A stretch of 64,000 nt of DNA from Ryuthela nishihirai (Eukaryota > Arthropoda > Arachnida > Araneae > Heptathelidae): assembly GCA_038380435.1 (NCBI GenBank), contig JAWZYU010000011.1:82746501-82810500 (forward strand). Direction: 5' to 3'. The notes beneath the pieces were generated by a model. That model was not told where the DNA came from. It saw only the letters and a program-made list of their open reading frames with translations, and did not search any database. Made by a program: the position numbers and the translations under genes. Positions 1 to 11,590 of the stretch are shown one piece after another; position 1 is the stretch's first letter; every line of letters begins with the position of its first letter.

Positions 1-2066
1 AAATAAAACTGCTATTTTTAAAAACGATAGATTTTGGAAGTAATTACAAAATACATACCGCCATTTTTTTCTCCATTTCACACTCTTTTCTGTCATAAAC
101 TTATTTCAGTATTCCCAATTTATTTTTATCATTTTTCCCCAGCATTCTATGCATCTTTCCTACCTTAAAATCGAAACTGGAAGTAAACACACAATTCTTA
201 GAAATTCTGGTTGCAGCTGCCTATTAATTATGCTTTGCTGAGCCAAACAAGACACTGATGGCCAACACATGCAATATCCATTGCATGTGCTATAAGTGTT
301 GTTTACAGTTTTGGTCCAGCATATTGGATACCCTTTGTAAAGTTAGTATTTACTTTCTTTCACATTTAAACCTCAGTTTTCATTTCAGTAGTTTATTTTT
401 GGAAATTAGCGATCTTTTGGCCAATCGATAAGTATTGATTTTTTTCATAGTTATGCTACATAGGATGGTTGGCATACAACTTGTTGCTGTGGATATTTTA
501 ACATCGCATTAGGCTATGTGTTAATTTTTATTTTATTATGTATTACTTTTCCAGTAAAACTTTGATCTAGTATCATTTTCTGAAAATAAATGAGGTTTTG
601 GATATGGAAGCAAGTTAATTTCTGTAGATTTACTTCCATTAGTGATCTTTCAATCGGCCGGTTTATCAATCTTTCTGAGTCATGTTAGATCGGAGGCTGG
701 CTTAAAAGTTGTTGCGGATATTTTATTTAACATCCCATTAGGTTATATGTAATTTTTCTTTTATTATTTCTTTTTTTTTTAATAAAAAACTTTGAACTTG
801 TATCATTTCTGAAAATGAATGCCTTGGATACGGAAGCAAAATAGACTTCCTTGCTACACAAAACAGCAGTCATGTGCAAGAGCAATTTTGGGAAGGCTTC
901 CGCTCTGCTAAATTCATGTAGAAAGTTTCATCCTCCCCCCTCTAGAAAAAAAAATATTTTTTTTTTAATTACAAGTTTTATGTTTATATTGTATATTGAA
1001 TGATTTTAAAGGTTTACCCCCCCCCCCCCCCCCCCCTTCAGTACCTTAACTGCACCACACAGACAATATAACACTGTTTTTTTGCTTTGGTGCACAAACC
1101 TTTCTGCACTTAGTCAAGATCGCCAAACTTCAACACCCAAAGAAAAAAAAATTCATAATGTTTAGTAAAAAAAGGCAGCCAAGGAAGTTTTTTCTATTTC
1201 ATAACCAGTTCAGAAAATCCCGTGAATGTGAGAAGTCCAAATCACGTTGTGTAACACTGGTCGTGTTTAAAATATACGATACTGAAAAGAATCATTAAAA
1301 GAAATCGAAATCATATTTTTCATATATATTTCAGGTTGAATATTATATTATTCCAGAGGAAATTTCCTTTCAATTAATATATAATTTAACTATTTATATT
1401 CTTCAGGGTTTCCAAAATGCAGCCTTAATTACGTAGTGCGATCTTTTTTTCCCCCACCATATCACATTAAAAAAGGCTTATTAAAATCAATATGCTTGCA
1501 AATTTGTTTATATTATTTTCATAAAATTCGTAATTAGGTTCTGTTTAATTTGGTATCTAACATGACCTATTTCCATTGATTGGTTATTTTTTAAAAAAAT
1601 TCTAAAGTTGACTTGTTATGTTGTTTATGGACTCAGTACAATTGACTAAAAGCCTGGAATTTTCTCAAAGTATGGTACAGAGAAAAAAATTACAAAACAA
1701 GAAAAATATTTACTTAAAACCAAAAAAATATTTTTTTTGTTATTCCGAAATATATAGTAATTCTATTCATGTGCATTGTAATCGTTTCTGTCTATTAGTT
1801 TCTTTAAATATATTTTTATGTTGCCAGATGCATTTTTTACTACATGACTCTAAAAAAGTCCTATTAAAATAAAACATAGTCTTTTTGTTAAATACTTTAT
1901 TTTCAGAAAATCCAGGATTAATTTGGCATATAACATGCTATAATTCCTTTCATTAGTTATTTGGCAAAAAATTTCTAAAGTTGAAGTTTTTTTTTGGCTG
2001 AGCATAGGGAGAAAATAGCTTAACCTTTGGATGGAAACCTGTTTTTCAGGCTGGACACTGGAAAGG
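1..2066 (+). mobile_element. Family X repeat, copy X1 (large TTAA-type non-autonomous element, 5' end outside window)
   Basis: Non-coding AT-rich repeat. Most of it is found again in reverse orientation at about 52325-54600, and parts recur at 45730-45845, 46188-46645, 59695-60210 and 61357-61570. The right end reads ...GGCTGGACACTGGAAAGG followed by TTAG, a decayed TTAA. The better preserved X5 copy ends ...CTGGAAGGG-TTAA, and X3 begins TTAA-CCCTTCCAGTG. A CCCTT terminus beside TTAA is typical of piggyBac-superfamily elements, so I infer a piggyBac-mobilised non-autonomous element. No credible protein is encoded; the ORFs of 60-100 codons inside are not conserved between copies. Confidence 0.6.
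1017..1036. repeat. Homopolymer run of 20 C
   Basis: Twenty consecutive C residues lie inside copy X1. The copy at 52325-54600 has no matching G run, so this is private to X1. Its length may not be reliable, since homopolymers are error-prone in assemblies. Confidence 0.9.
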
Positions 2067-2070
2067 TTAG

Positions 2071-2600
2071 CACTGAAGCTCTGAAAGATTGAGATATGGC
2101 CAAAGCATACCACAATAGGCCACTTTGGTCCTTATGACAATCATGGTTTGCTTACTGCTGAAGTTGAGAAAGAATGGGAACAGTTTAAACAGGCTTTTCT
2201 TGAAACTAATACAACTCTTTTGGGTAAAAAGCAACAGAGGAAACATAATTATTTGAGTAATAAGGGTATGAAACTTATTTCTTAAAGAAGGAAGTGCAGG
2301 AATGATATGAATCAACACCCTTTCAGTCCTTAAAGATGACATTACAATGAGCTTAATAATTATGTAAAGGATCAATTAACAGCTGATAAGAATCTTTGGC
2401 TTGATAGCTTGGATGACAAAGCAGAGGAAACAATTAAACAGCACAACAGCAAGAGGTTTACCAGATTGTTAATCTATTATGTGGGAAGAAACAGACAGGT
2501 ACACAAGGAATGAGGCTTTTGCACTACGTGAAGCAAAGACTTTGCAATATGTGAAACATGGTAAGGTGGTTGAAGGTGAGGATTCTGTGATAGCAATGAG
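2071..2600 (+). pseudogene. LINE-A (RTE-type) fragment, endonuclease-RT linker region
   Basis: The sequence follows the LINE-A copies at 15500-16010 and 31440-31900: the stretches encoding ALKD...AKAYHDRL, the glutamate-rich linker, LSDKALELIS and the NLWLDSL-DKAEEA region are all recognisable. Several stops and indels make it non-functional. It begins exactly where X1 ends. The equivalent intact LINE-A sequence is ...CTTTTAATACTGAAG, which contains TTAA, so X1 probably inserted into this LINE copy and the 5' part of the LINE should lie upstream of the window. Confidence 0.75.
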
Positions 2601-2604
2601 CAAC

Positions 2605-4285
2605 AAATTTTCATAAAAGTCATGCCTCTGAGATAAAAGTAACCATTTTTTAAAGATTTCAAGATTTTCATTTTTTGCCACACACGAATATGACAATGAA
2701 AATGCAAAATTGGCCATGATTTCTGAGAAATCAGCAATATTTTCTTACATAATACGTACATATGAAATATCGGTAAAACTCTGCTCCTACTTCCGACGTC
2801 GCTTTGCCCATTGTTTGTACAGCTTCTCAGGATCATCTCTGGCGAGTGTCCAATAGCAGTCAGCCAACATTGAAGTGCACCAGTTTCCCTGTATCATTTC
2901 TCCGTTGTTGCAATGTCCTGGTGAAAATGTTCACTGTGCTCATCACTAACCATGGCGCAGTTGTCTGGGAAGAATTCTAAGTGGGAATGGAGAAAGTGGA
3001 TCTTTAATGACATATTGCAGCCAAGTTTGTGATACAGAGACAACATGTCCTTAACCAGTTTCTTGTAGTTGTCTGCTCTGACATTCCCGAGGAATTTAGT
3101 TGACACCAGACGAAACTGTGACTCAAGCCTTTTTCTCATCACCCTGAAGCAGGTTGTCGAACATCTGGTCTCTGAACAGCTTGCGGATCTGAGGACCCAC
3201 AAAAAATCTCTCTTTAATTTTCACTTCACAGTCAAGGGAATTTGTCAGCCAAGTACTTGAAAACTGATGCAGTCTGGTCCATGGCTTTTATTATATTATA
3301 CACCATCAATCATGATTGTCATAATGACCAAAGTGGCCAAGTTTTTCATCACACTGAGTTTGATGTGTAGGGAAGGTAACAAGATTTTGTGCATTTCTGC
3401 CACTGCTGGGAGCTCCACATTCTTCTCTTCGACCTTCAGAAATTTCCTCTGAGGCCAGTTTCTCTTCACAAAATGCAAAGTCTTTGCTCGGCTGTCCCAT
3501 TCATGTGAAAAACAGCAGTACTTTATATATCCCAGCTGCAGACCCATGAACAGAGCCACGACCTTTAAGTCACAACAGACATGCCAGCCATACTTACCAT
3601 ATTGAAAACAGTTCAACAGCTGTCGTAGGTTTCTTTCATGTAGACGGCATATCTGACCAGAATGGATGGAAGTCTATTTCCATTATGCAGCAACACTGCC
3701 TTGAGACTCAATTTTGAGGAGTGTATGAATAGTCGTCATTCTTGAGGGTCGGGTTTCATTCCGAGGGCATTCATCAGGCCATCTATATTGGAGCAGAACA
3801 CAAGGTCATCTTCCTTTCTGAAGTAAGGCACAAATTGCTCATGATGAGTTAGAAACGAAGTCACTCAGACATTTTTCTTGAGAAAATTCCATTGTTTAAG
3901 TCTTGATCCAAGTAACTCTGCTTTTGCCTTGGACAGCTCCAGATTGCAAACAAGATCATCTGAATCAATGGAAAATTCTTTTGGAAGTTCGGGAATGGGA
4001 AGGCCTTTGCCATGCAGAACTGGTCGGAGAACAGATTGTATATTCGGGTATGCTATTGTCCACTTCTTTTTCCTTGTGATGCCTCCAGAAACAGGTGAAA
4101 CCATGCAGAAGTAGTAGTCATTTGCGTGATTGCTAGGCTCTCTCCAAACCACAGGAACAGCAAACGGCATCGCCACTTTTTCGCCTTTCAGCCACTTTGG
4201 AAGATTTCTTGCACACATACTACAGCATATGTGTGTGGGGCCCAGGCCTTGTCCTGATCCCCAATCTTGCATCCAAAATAAAACT
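2605..4285 (-). pseudogene. Decayed gene of a multicopy ORF family of unknown function
   Basis: Read on the minus strand, successive open pieces give one broken protein: 3865-4272 (135 aa, with the stretch LPKWLKGEK and later LPIPELPKEFSID), 3296-3616 (106 aa, with DLKVVALFMGLQLGYIKYCC, HEWDSRA and LPSLHIKLSVMKNLA), 2894-3202 (102 aa, with FLGNVRADNYKKLV, LGCNMSLKIHFLHSHLEFFP and SDEHSEHFHQDI), then a tail at 2477-2836. From memory, the motifs around MSLKIHFLHSHL and SDEHxExFHQDI belong to a protein family repeated many times in arthropod genomes and annotated only as uncharacterised. No enzyme motif that I know is evident. Frameshifts and stops separate the pieces, so this copy is dead. A DNA-transposon origin is plausible but unproven. 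It sits between a LINE fragment and a Gypsy LTR. Confidence 0.6.
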
Positions 4286-4293
4286 CATACATC

Positions 4294-4920
4294 TGTGATG
4301 TCCCCTCATTCACTTTTACTTTACCTTAACAGTTTTGCTTAATTTACATTATATTTATCATTTTGGGGATTTTTATTTCCTTTTTGGTTCGGAGTTGCGC
4401 ATGGGCAACTCCGAACTTTCAGTTGTCACCCGCTAAAGCGCGTGCACAAGGACACGCCCCCCCCCTCTTGCATAATTGCTTGCGTCGCTCGTCAATTTAT
4501 GAAAATGTTTTTCCCGGCGTGCAACATGACACATGCAGACTTTGTACCTCTTGTTATAACCTGGTGACATGTTGTCACAAGAGCTCAGAGGCTCATAGTT
4601 AGAGCAGTAGCCAGAAGCACAGAGAGAAGCACAGAGTAGTGAGTAGCACAGTTAGTGCAGTGTGTATAGTCAGAGTTGAGAAATGATGTATCTTCTTCAT
4701 TAAAGTTTTGGTGAGTGATTTTTGGAAATAAATTTGTTTGTTATTTAAACCTTTTGAATCTTTACTAATTTTTTCTCTTGAGCAACATTAATTGTTTGAT
4801 TAGAATTTATCTTTACATTTTGACAATCATTTAATATTTTTTGAATTCTTACTCATTAACGCTCGCTGGTATTTTGAACCCTAATTTAACTTTTTTTTTT
4901 GGCAATTTGTTAATTATTGC
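4294..4920 (+). repeat. 5' long terminal repeat of Gypsy element 1
   Basis: The unit begins TGTGATG and runs to the bases just before a primer-binding-like site. A diverged copy in reverse orientation exists at 44019-44475 plus 40412-40559, and the shared limits define the LTR. It contains an inverted motif GGAGTTGCGCATGGGCAACTCC-like (about 4390-4411), also present in the other copy. The exact 3' limit is uncertain by a few bases because the usual terminal CA is not obvious. Confidence 0.75.
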
Positions 4921-4945
4921 CTGGTGCCCGACTCAACTATCCGGA
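4921..4945 (+). other. Gypsy primer-binding site (tRNA 3'-end complement)
   Basis: TGGTGCCCGAC begins at 4922, directly after the LTR. TGG followed by a pyrimidine-rich stretch is the usual complement of a tRNA 3' CCA end. The same context (LTR end, TGGTGCCCGA, then a leader with GGATCAGACAA) is seen reversed near 40345-40411 and again, displaced, at 9079-9175. Confidence 0.65.
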
Positions 4946-5459
4946 GCATAAAAATAATTGGATCAGACAAAGGGTCCAAACTTTAAAAGTAATTCATTTC
5001 TTAGGAGCATTACAGAGGTAGATAAAAGAAGTGGCGCAATGAACAGGGACGTGCCAGTAGTAAAGATAGTGGTCCAAGAATAGGGACTGTATATTTGTGT
5101 ACAAATTGTGTATGTTATTTAATGTGATTGTCAAAGATAGTAATTTTTGAGCTCATTAGTTGTATGTACTATTTATAGATTTAACGGCAGCATAGGCCGA
5201 AAATTTTTGTTGAGCAAGAAGCTTAACTTTTTTGTGTATTAGTTAAAGGTAATGAAGTTTCAGTGCAGTTATTGCTGAGAGTTAAGATATTTATTATATG
5301 TAAAGATTAGAAGTGTCCAGACACACACATGCACGATAGAAAACTTTTTTTGATAAGCAAATTTATATTTTTGCAAGCTTTAGAATTGTTGTATAGCAGT
5401 ACCTTTGAGCACTGCTCAAGATTAAAAAAAGGTTTCAAAATTTTGGCAGACCGCTAAAC

Positions 5460-6570
5460 ATGTCTGCTAGCAATATGGCCGATTCTGCCATAATGACTCC
5501 CGACTTAGAAAGAGTAAAGGGTAGGTTGCAGGATGTAATGATGGAAGCAGAAGTGCTAATGAATCTGCTTGATGATCCTCGGGAGAAAAGGGGAACGACA
5601 ACAACCCCTAAATTTGCTGACAATGCTACGTCAGCTCACAACGTAGAAACTTTGAACATAAGGTTCCATTTTCTGTTCCATCAGAGCAAGTGATAGAGCA
5701 GAGTGTTATCAACTGCCACAATGACGATTTGCCAATCAGCCTATTAACTATAGTCCTTATGTTAATTGGCCTTTACCTGAGATAAGGTTCGATGGTTCAA
5801 AATGTCCGTCATCGTGGACATTTGTCAAGTCCACGGAGGAGCACTTCCGTTTACATGAAGTGCCCAGCAACAAAAAGATGGTTTTAGCAGTATCTTGTCT
5901 AATTGGATGTGCTAAGCAATGGTGGAATAATGTAGGATGTCATCATGGAATTGAATATTGGGAAGAATTTAAACATGAAATCATGGACATATATCCGGCT
6001 TATAATGATTTTACAGAACAAGCTATAGAGTTGTTTTCACGAAGACAAAGGGAAAGAGATGACATAGAAAAATTTATCTGGGGTACAGCAGAGTTATACC
6101 AGCTGTACGATGCTGATGCCACTGAAATTGATATTGTAAATTGCATATTGTTTCAATTGCTTTTGTCTATTAGAGAATTCCTAGAAGTATGAAACATGAA
6201 CTCAATTTCAGATTTAGTCAAATTGGCTTGGCAATATATTGCGAAAAGAGAATCTGCAGCAACTGCATTAAACCAACAATGGATGCAATCCCCGCCAAAG
6301 CAGCGCTATCAGGTTGAGTCTCGTAAAATGACTCCAGCACGACCAGAAGTTACACACGGTCCCGACAATTTGCCTCGAACGCACCTAGAACTATAGAGAA
6401 CGAACGAAGCAGAGAATTTGTTCCATATCAAGCTTCGAACAATGATACTAGACCTAAAATTTTTTTTAAGAACAATAGAGAAACTTTCAGATATGATTTC
6501 TGTGGCCGACTAGGACACACGTAACAATGTTGTTATCGAAGGAATAAAAATTCGGGGAACTTGAATTAGG
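5460..6570 (+). pseudogene. Gypsy element 1 gag, broken
   Basis: Open pieces at 5460-5693, 5860-6192 and 6196-6396 are separated by frameshifts and stops. The second piece has the tryptophan-rich retrotransposon Gag signature (AKQWWNN, then EYWEEFKHEIMDIYP). Near 6490-6550 a CCHC-like knuckle is visible, with a stop codon inside it. This is the structural protein of an LTR retrotransposon. It follows the primer-binding site after an untranslated leader of about 500 bases and precedes protease. No envelope-like gene was seen. Confidence 0.7.
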
Positions 6571-6574
6571 ATCT

Positions 6575-9500
6575 TTGAAGCGAGAGGCCAAAGTTCCTCA
6601 AGAAAAGCCCTCTCATGAGTTAAGTCTTGCTACTGTGGGTATACATAATGTCCTACATTTACCTTTTGTGAAGCTTTATCATGATAAGGCTGAATTCATA
6701 GCTCGCATTGATACAGGAGCTGATATTACATGTCTACATAAGAAAGTATGGGATAAAATTCAGAAAAGTTGTAAACTGAAATTGCAGCCATAGTCCGGTG
6801 GACCTTTGAACTTAGCTTGTGCTTCCAAGCAATGTTTTCTGCAAGGAACTGTTGAGTTACCTATCACTTTAAATAATGTAGAGATAAGACTTGAATTCTT
6901 AGTAATAAGTGAATTATTATACGACTCTTTAATAGGAATAGTTGCAATATGAAAACACTTGTTTGAATTTGATTTTGCCAATAATACTATTTCACTGAAA
7001 GAAACAATGAAAGAAAAACTTGATATCGATCAGATAAAAGTAGATATTAGAAAACATGCTGACAGCGCTCATTTGGATAATAGCGAGAGAGTTAAATTAG
7101 AAGCTCTACTCAATGCTAATTAAGAACTTTTTAACAACAAGCCTGGCAGATGTCAGATTTTGGAGCATCATATCGACACAGGCAATAGTAAACCTGTTTA
7201 TAGCAAACCATATAATTATCCTCCCAGTAAAGAAGAAATAGTTTCAACGCAAATTAAAGAAATGTTAAAGGATGGGATAATAGAACCAAGTTTTAGCCCT
7301 TGGGCTTCACCGGTTGTTCTCGTTAAAAAGAAAACTGGTGATTTGAGATTTTGCGTGGACTATTGAAAACTAAATGCTGTTACAGTCGCCGATAGATATC
7401 CACTACCTATTATTCAGAATCTACTAACACAACTGGCTGGTAAGAAATTTATTAGCACACTAGATTTGTCTTCAGGATATTGTGGCAGGTGTCTGTATAT
7501 CCACCAGATCGGCCCAAAACAGCTTTCCTCACAAAAGATGAATTATTCCAATTTCGTTGCTTACCATTTGGCTTATCAGGAGCACCCACCATGTTTCAAC
7601 ATCTTATGTCCGTGGTTCTGGGTGACCTAAAAGGGAAAATTTGTGAAGTATACTTAGACGACATAGTTATTTTTTCTACTGATTTTTAAGAGCATCTACG
7701 TGATTTAAATTTGGTATTTGCAAGGTTAAGAGAAGCCGGACTCACCATAAAATTGTCTAAATGCACATTTCTCTGAGAAGATGTTCAATACCTCGGTTTC
7801 AATGTTAATACAGATGGAGTAAGAACATTACCTAATAAGGTCGAAGCCATAGAACGATTTCCCACACCGCACAATTCGAAACAACTTAGTAGATTTCTAG
7901 GAATGTCTGGTTGGTACCAACAATTTGTTCCTAATTTTGCTAATTTGGCCGAACCTTTATGTGAATTATGCCGAAAGCAAAAACGTTCCACTTGACACCT
8001 ATTTGCGATACAGCATTTCAGACCTTAAAAGATGCATTGTGTCATGCTCCTGTGTTGGTCTTGCTGCAGTTAGGCAGACCTTTTAACATCTACACTCATG
8101 CTTCCGATGTCGGTCTCGGTACCATGCTGAGCCAAGTACAGAATGACGATTGTGAACACGTTATCATTGCCAGTCGCAGTTTGAGTCACACTGAAAGAAA
8201 CTATACAGTGACTGAAAAAGAATGTCTAAGCGTAATATTGGCTCTAGAAAAATTTAAAGTACAATTAGACACGTACGACATTACTAATTTTACCGACCAT
8301 GCTGCTTTACAATGGTTGCAGACATCAACCAATTTAACAGGTTGTCTAATGCGCTGGGCATTACGCCTACAAGAATTCAATTTCAAGGTCGAGCACCGAA
8401 AGGGAAGTGCACATCAGCTACCAGATGCATTATCCCGTGTGGCCGGCAGAAGTTACGCCAGAGCTCTAAGTCCTTTGCTCCCTCACTCGCCACAATAATT
8501 CCCATCGAATACAAGGAACACTTAATTAAGGAACAACAAAGAGATTTAGAATATTGAAAAGTATACCATTATTTGAAAACTGATGAATTACCTCTATATC
8601 CTAGTATAGCTTCAAGTATTGTTGGAAAAGCCAGACATTTTCGATTAATTAATGATATTTTGTACTACTGCAGATGACAGAGCCAAACAGGCAGTTATTG
8701 CCCATTTATCCCCAAGAATTTAAGAGAGTACATTCTTCAAGAATTCATGTACCTTCAGCAGGATATTTAGGTATATGAAAAACATATCAGAAAGTAGCCA
8801 AAAGAGGCCAGTTTTGAAAAGGGATGTAAAAACCTATGTAGAAACATGCTTAATTTGTCAAACCAGAAAATCGATCAGAATCATCCTCGTGATCTTATGA
8901 AAAGCACGATCTCCAATGAACCATGGAATTAGTAACCATGGATTTAATGGGCCCATATCCTCAAATGCAAGCAGGATCCCAATACATTCTGGTGTTAGAT
9001 TATTTTTTAAAATGGGTTGAAATATTTCCCATTAGAAATGCAACGACAACAATTGTAGCATAGGTTGTTAAATAACGTGGAATTTTGCAAGTTAATATTG
9101 CCTGACGCCCGACAAGCTATCTGGAATTTTGAATAAATTTGGATCAGACAAGACGTTCAACTTGAAAAATCAATAAAATGGGATGTTTCCCATTAAAATT
9201 ACAACGGCAACAATTGTAGCAAACGTTGTTAAATAATGTGGAGATAAGACTTTAATTTGTAGCAATAAATGTATTATTATATGACTCCTTGATAGGAATA
9301 GATGCGATACGAAACCACTTGATTTAATTTGATTTTGCTAATAATACTATTTCACTAAAAGCAACAATGAAAGAAAAACTTATAAATGAATTTATATGAA
9401 GGTACGAGGTACCCAAGAGTCTAGTTTCGGACAATGGGCCCTAATTCATTTTAAATGTGCTTGCTGAAGTATGTGAAATGTTTCAAATAAAACATATATG

Positions 9501-9900
9501 TACAACTCCAAATCATCCACAATCAAATTTAAGCAATAGAATTCATCGAAATATTGGTAGAATGATAGTTGCATATATTAAAAATAGACACAGTACCTGG
9601 GATAAATACTTGCAAGTTTTCCTTTGCTCTATGCACTTCATTACATGAAACAACTAAATTCACGCCATTAAGGATATTTATAGGAAGAGAGCTGACATTA
9701 CCCTGGGACAGACTCATTGGTCAACCTGCATCTCCATAATCCTTTGAATTTAGAACAGAGTAGCATATTCAAGCCATTTCAAAGGCACAAGATAATTCCC
9801 TATGAGCTTTACAACAAAAGCAACAAGAAGTTGCTTTCGTTATGTATATGTTTAAAATGTAGTATGATGTACGTATGTGTTTTAAATAGGTGATAAGGTC
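6575..9900 (+). pseudogene. Gypsy element 1 pol (protease, RT, RNase H, integrase), broken
   Basis: Domain order is the Ty3/Gypsy one. Protease: 6575-6793 with RIDTGADITCL (the DTGA active site). Reverse transcriptase: about 7020-7990, with [16 protein letters not shown], a LDLSSGY motif, LPFGLSGAPTMFQ and the YLDD catalytic box at 7651-7662. RNase H: 7968-8498, with an alanine/serine-aspartate start (YTHASDVGLG) and the TVTEKECLSV segment. Integrase: from about 8500, with MDLMGPYPQ and, after a disturbed stretch at 9079-9385, a segment encoding PNHPQSN. Many stops and frameshifts make it inactive. No matching 3' LTR was found; similarity fades after about 10200. Confidence 0.8.
9079..9385 (+). 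repeat. Out-of-place Gypsy segments inside integrase (mosaic)
   Basis: 9079-9175 repeats the primer-binding-site/leader region (compare 4915-4985). 9176-9225 repeats integrase sequence seen at 9007-9075. 9226-9385 repeats the protease-RT spacer seen at 6868-7020. After 9385 integrase resumes. The joints share short sequence (GTTGTTAAATAA). Confidence 0.75.
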
Positions 9901-10904
9901 TTGATTAAAACACACCATAAAAGTGATAAAGAAAGAGGGTTCATAAAGAAATTTGCACCATTATATGCTGGACCATATATTGTAAAGAAAAAAACTTTTA
10001 CATTTGTTATATGAACTAGCCAATATAACCACTAATGCCTCAATATGATACTTTAATATCGTAAACATTAAACAGTATAAAAGTTACATAGAATTTTTCA
10101 GATCAGAAGTTTCAAATGATCTAGATGCTCCACAACAAAACCAGGAAAATGATGTATCTAATGATGATGAACCACTACCAAGAAGATGAGAGAAGAAATG
10201 ATTTGATTATAATCTATTACATACAACAGGAAAAAAGATAATAAAGCCAGATTCTGCTGTTCCATCGACATCTAGAGCGTAATGAGATGCCAACTAAACG
10301 ACTACAGCCTGCAGAGCGACAACTGGCAAAGAAGTAGTCAACATAGAATAGATGACATAACCAACAAGATCTTCAGAAGCACTTACTCATAGCTTATCGA
10401 TCGACATGGGAAGGATGTCACCGGGAAACAACTGGATGATGATTTATCGCAATGGAGTGCCAACAATGAAAATTTAAGTATATTATTATTCTTCCATTGT
10501 GGCCCTAATGATTTATAATGTTTTATTTCTTTTCTCTGGAATAGATGAAGACGAAGACAGGAAACAATAATTATTATTATTTACACTTAGAGATTTTAAA
10601 ATGTTTAATTTCCTGTTAAAACTTTGGAATTTTGATATTTATTTTTGAAAAGTGAATTTATTATTCAAGGTTTGAGATTATAATGTGATGTGAACAGAAT
10701 TTATGTATTCTTGTTCATCTGAAGTTCTAGTTGTTCTATTGTATTAATGTGATTTAAAGGGCATTTAAGTATTTTTTGTAGATATTTTCGTTTCAGCTGA
10801 CTGAAAGCTGAACTGAATGTTGTAAGTTTACATTAAGAAATTATGGTTATGGATATGAATGATGAGAATGAAAAAGAATTTATAGATGGCAAGATTATAG
10901 ATGG
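9901..10904. other. No gene recognised; probable Gypsy 3' remnant
   Basis: The first part still resembles the integrase C-terminus (a stretch giving GDKVLIKTHHKSDKERGF near 9891-9945). After about 10200 the sequence is AT-rich with stops in all frames and no recognisable LTR. Confidence 0.5.
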
Positions 10905-11512
10905 CAAAGCAACGCAAAATTTATAGTATTAAAGGAAACACAAATAATTCCCAGATAACCGCAAAAAACAAAATATACTTTGTTTACCATGCATTAAAAA
11001 TGTAACGGACACTGCAGAAAATTCTAAGTAAATATGAACTAACGCTACCTGTTAAAACATCAAACACAATTAAAAACCTAGTGTTAAACAACAGAAATAG
11101 GAAATATCCTACATGGGGAGTGTACCAAGTAGACATTCCTGACCCAGCAGTAAAATTAAAAGGTAAAAACAAATATATCGGAAAAACATATAGACAATAT
11201 CACATGAGAATGAATGAGCATGAAACAGATATTAAAAAAAAAAACCCAAATACAGCTTTGGCACAAGTGGTGATAGAAAATTACATTAAAATACCTAAAA
11301 TTAAATATAAAGCATTAGCAGCACTGCAAACTAAATTTCAATTAACATATGCAGAAAAACTCTACATAAGAGCTAATAACGTAGTATGCAATACTGACAT
11401 CCCCCTAATACCATCTGCATGGAATCTTCTGTTACGACAGAAGAATGTCACTGGGACTAGGATGCATAACGATGTATGTAGCAACGCGGAGGAGGAGACG
11501 CATATAAGGTGA
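10905..11512 (+). pseudogene. Penelope-like element PLE-1, C-terminal GIY-YIG remnant
   Basis: The 143-aa open piece at 11081-11512 aligns by eye with the C-terminus of PLE-2 (42860-43262): WGVYQVDIPDP, then KYIGKTYRQ and RMNEHETDI, ending in IPSAWNLLL. This is the GIY-YIG nuclease domain: the GVY and YIG elements, the arginine of TYRQYHMRM and the glutamate of NEH are present. It nicks target DNA in Penelope-like retroelements. Upstream, broken coding similarity reaches back to about 10905 and the reverse transcriptase is missing, so the copy is 5'-truncated. A hammerhead-like motif follows, as in PLE-2. Confidence 0.85.
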
Positions 11513-11532
11513 TACAACTTTATGGTTAATGC

Positions 11533-11590
11533 TAGAGCCTGAGGAAGCCACCACATGGAAAGGTGAGCGAAATGCATAGCTCTTTAACAT
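11533..11590 (+). ncRNA. Hammerhead-ribozyme-like motif of PLE-1
   Basis: Core box CTGAGGA at 11539-11545 (fits CUGANGA). Helix II is GCCACC (11547-11552) with GGTG-A-GC (11562-11568), with one extra A (11546) before it. Then GAA (11569-11571), the self-complementary six-mer ATGCAT (11572-11577) as a minimal helix III, and A11578 as the cleavage-site base. Helix I is GAGC (11535-11538) with GCTC (11579-11582). Type I hammerheads with tiny palindromic helix III are known in Penelope-like elements. Activity here is untested. Confidence 0.55.

Noticed and set aside
10200..10900. 3' LTR of Gypsy element 1
   Set aside because: No sequence comparable with 4294-4920 appears after the integrase region.
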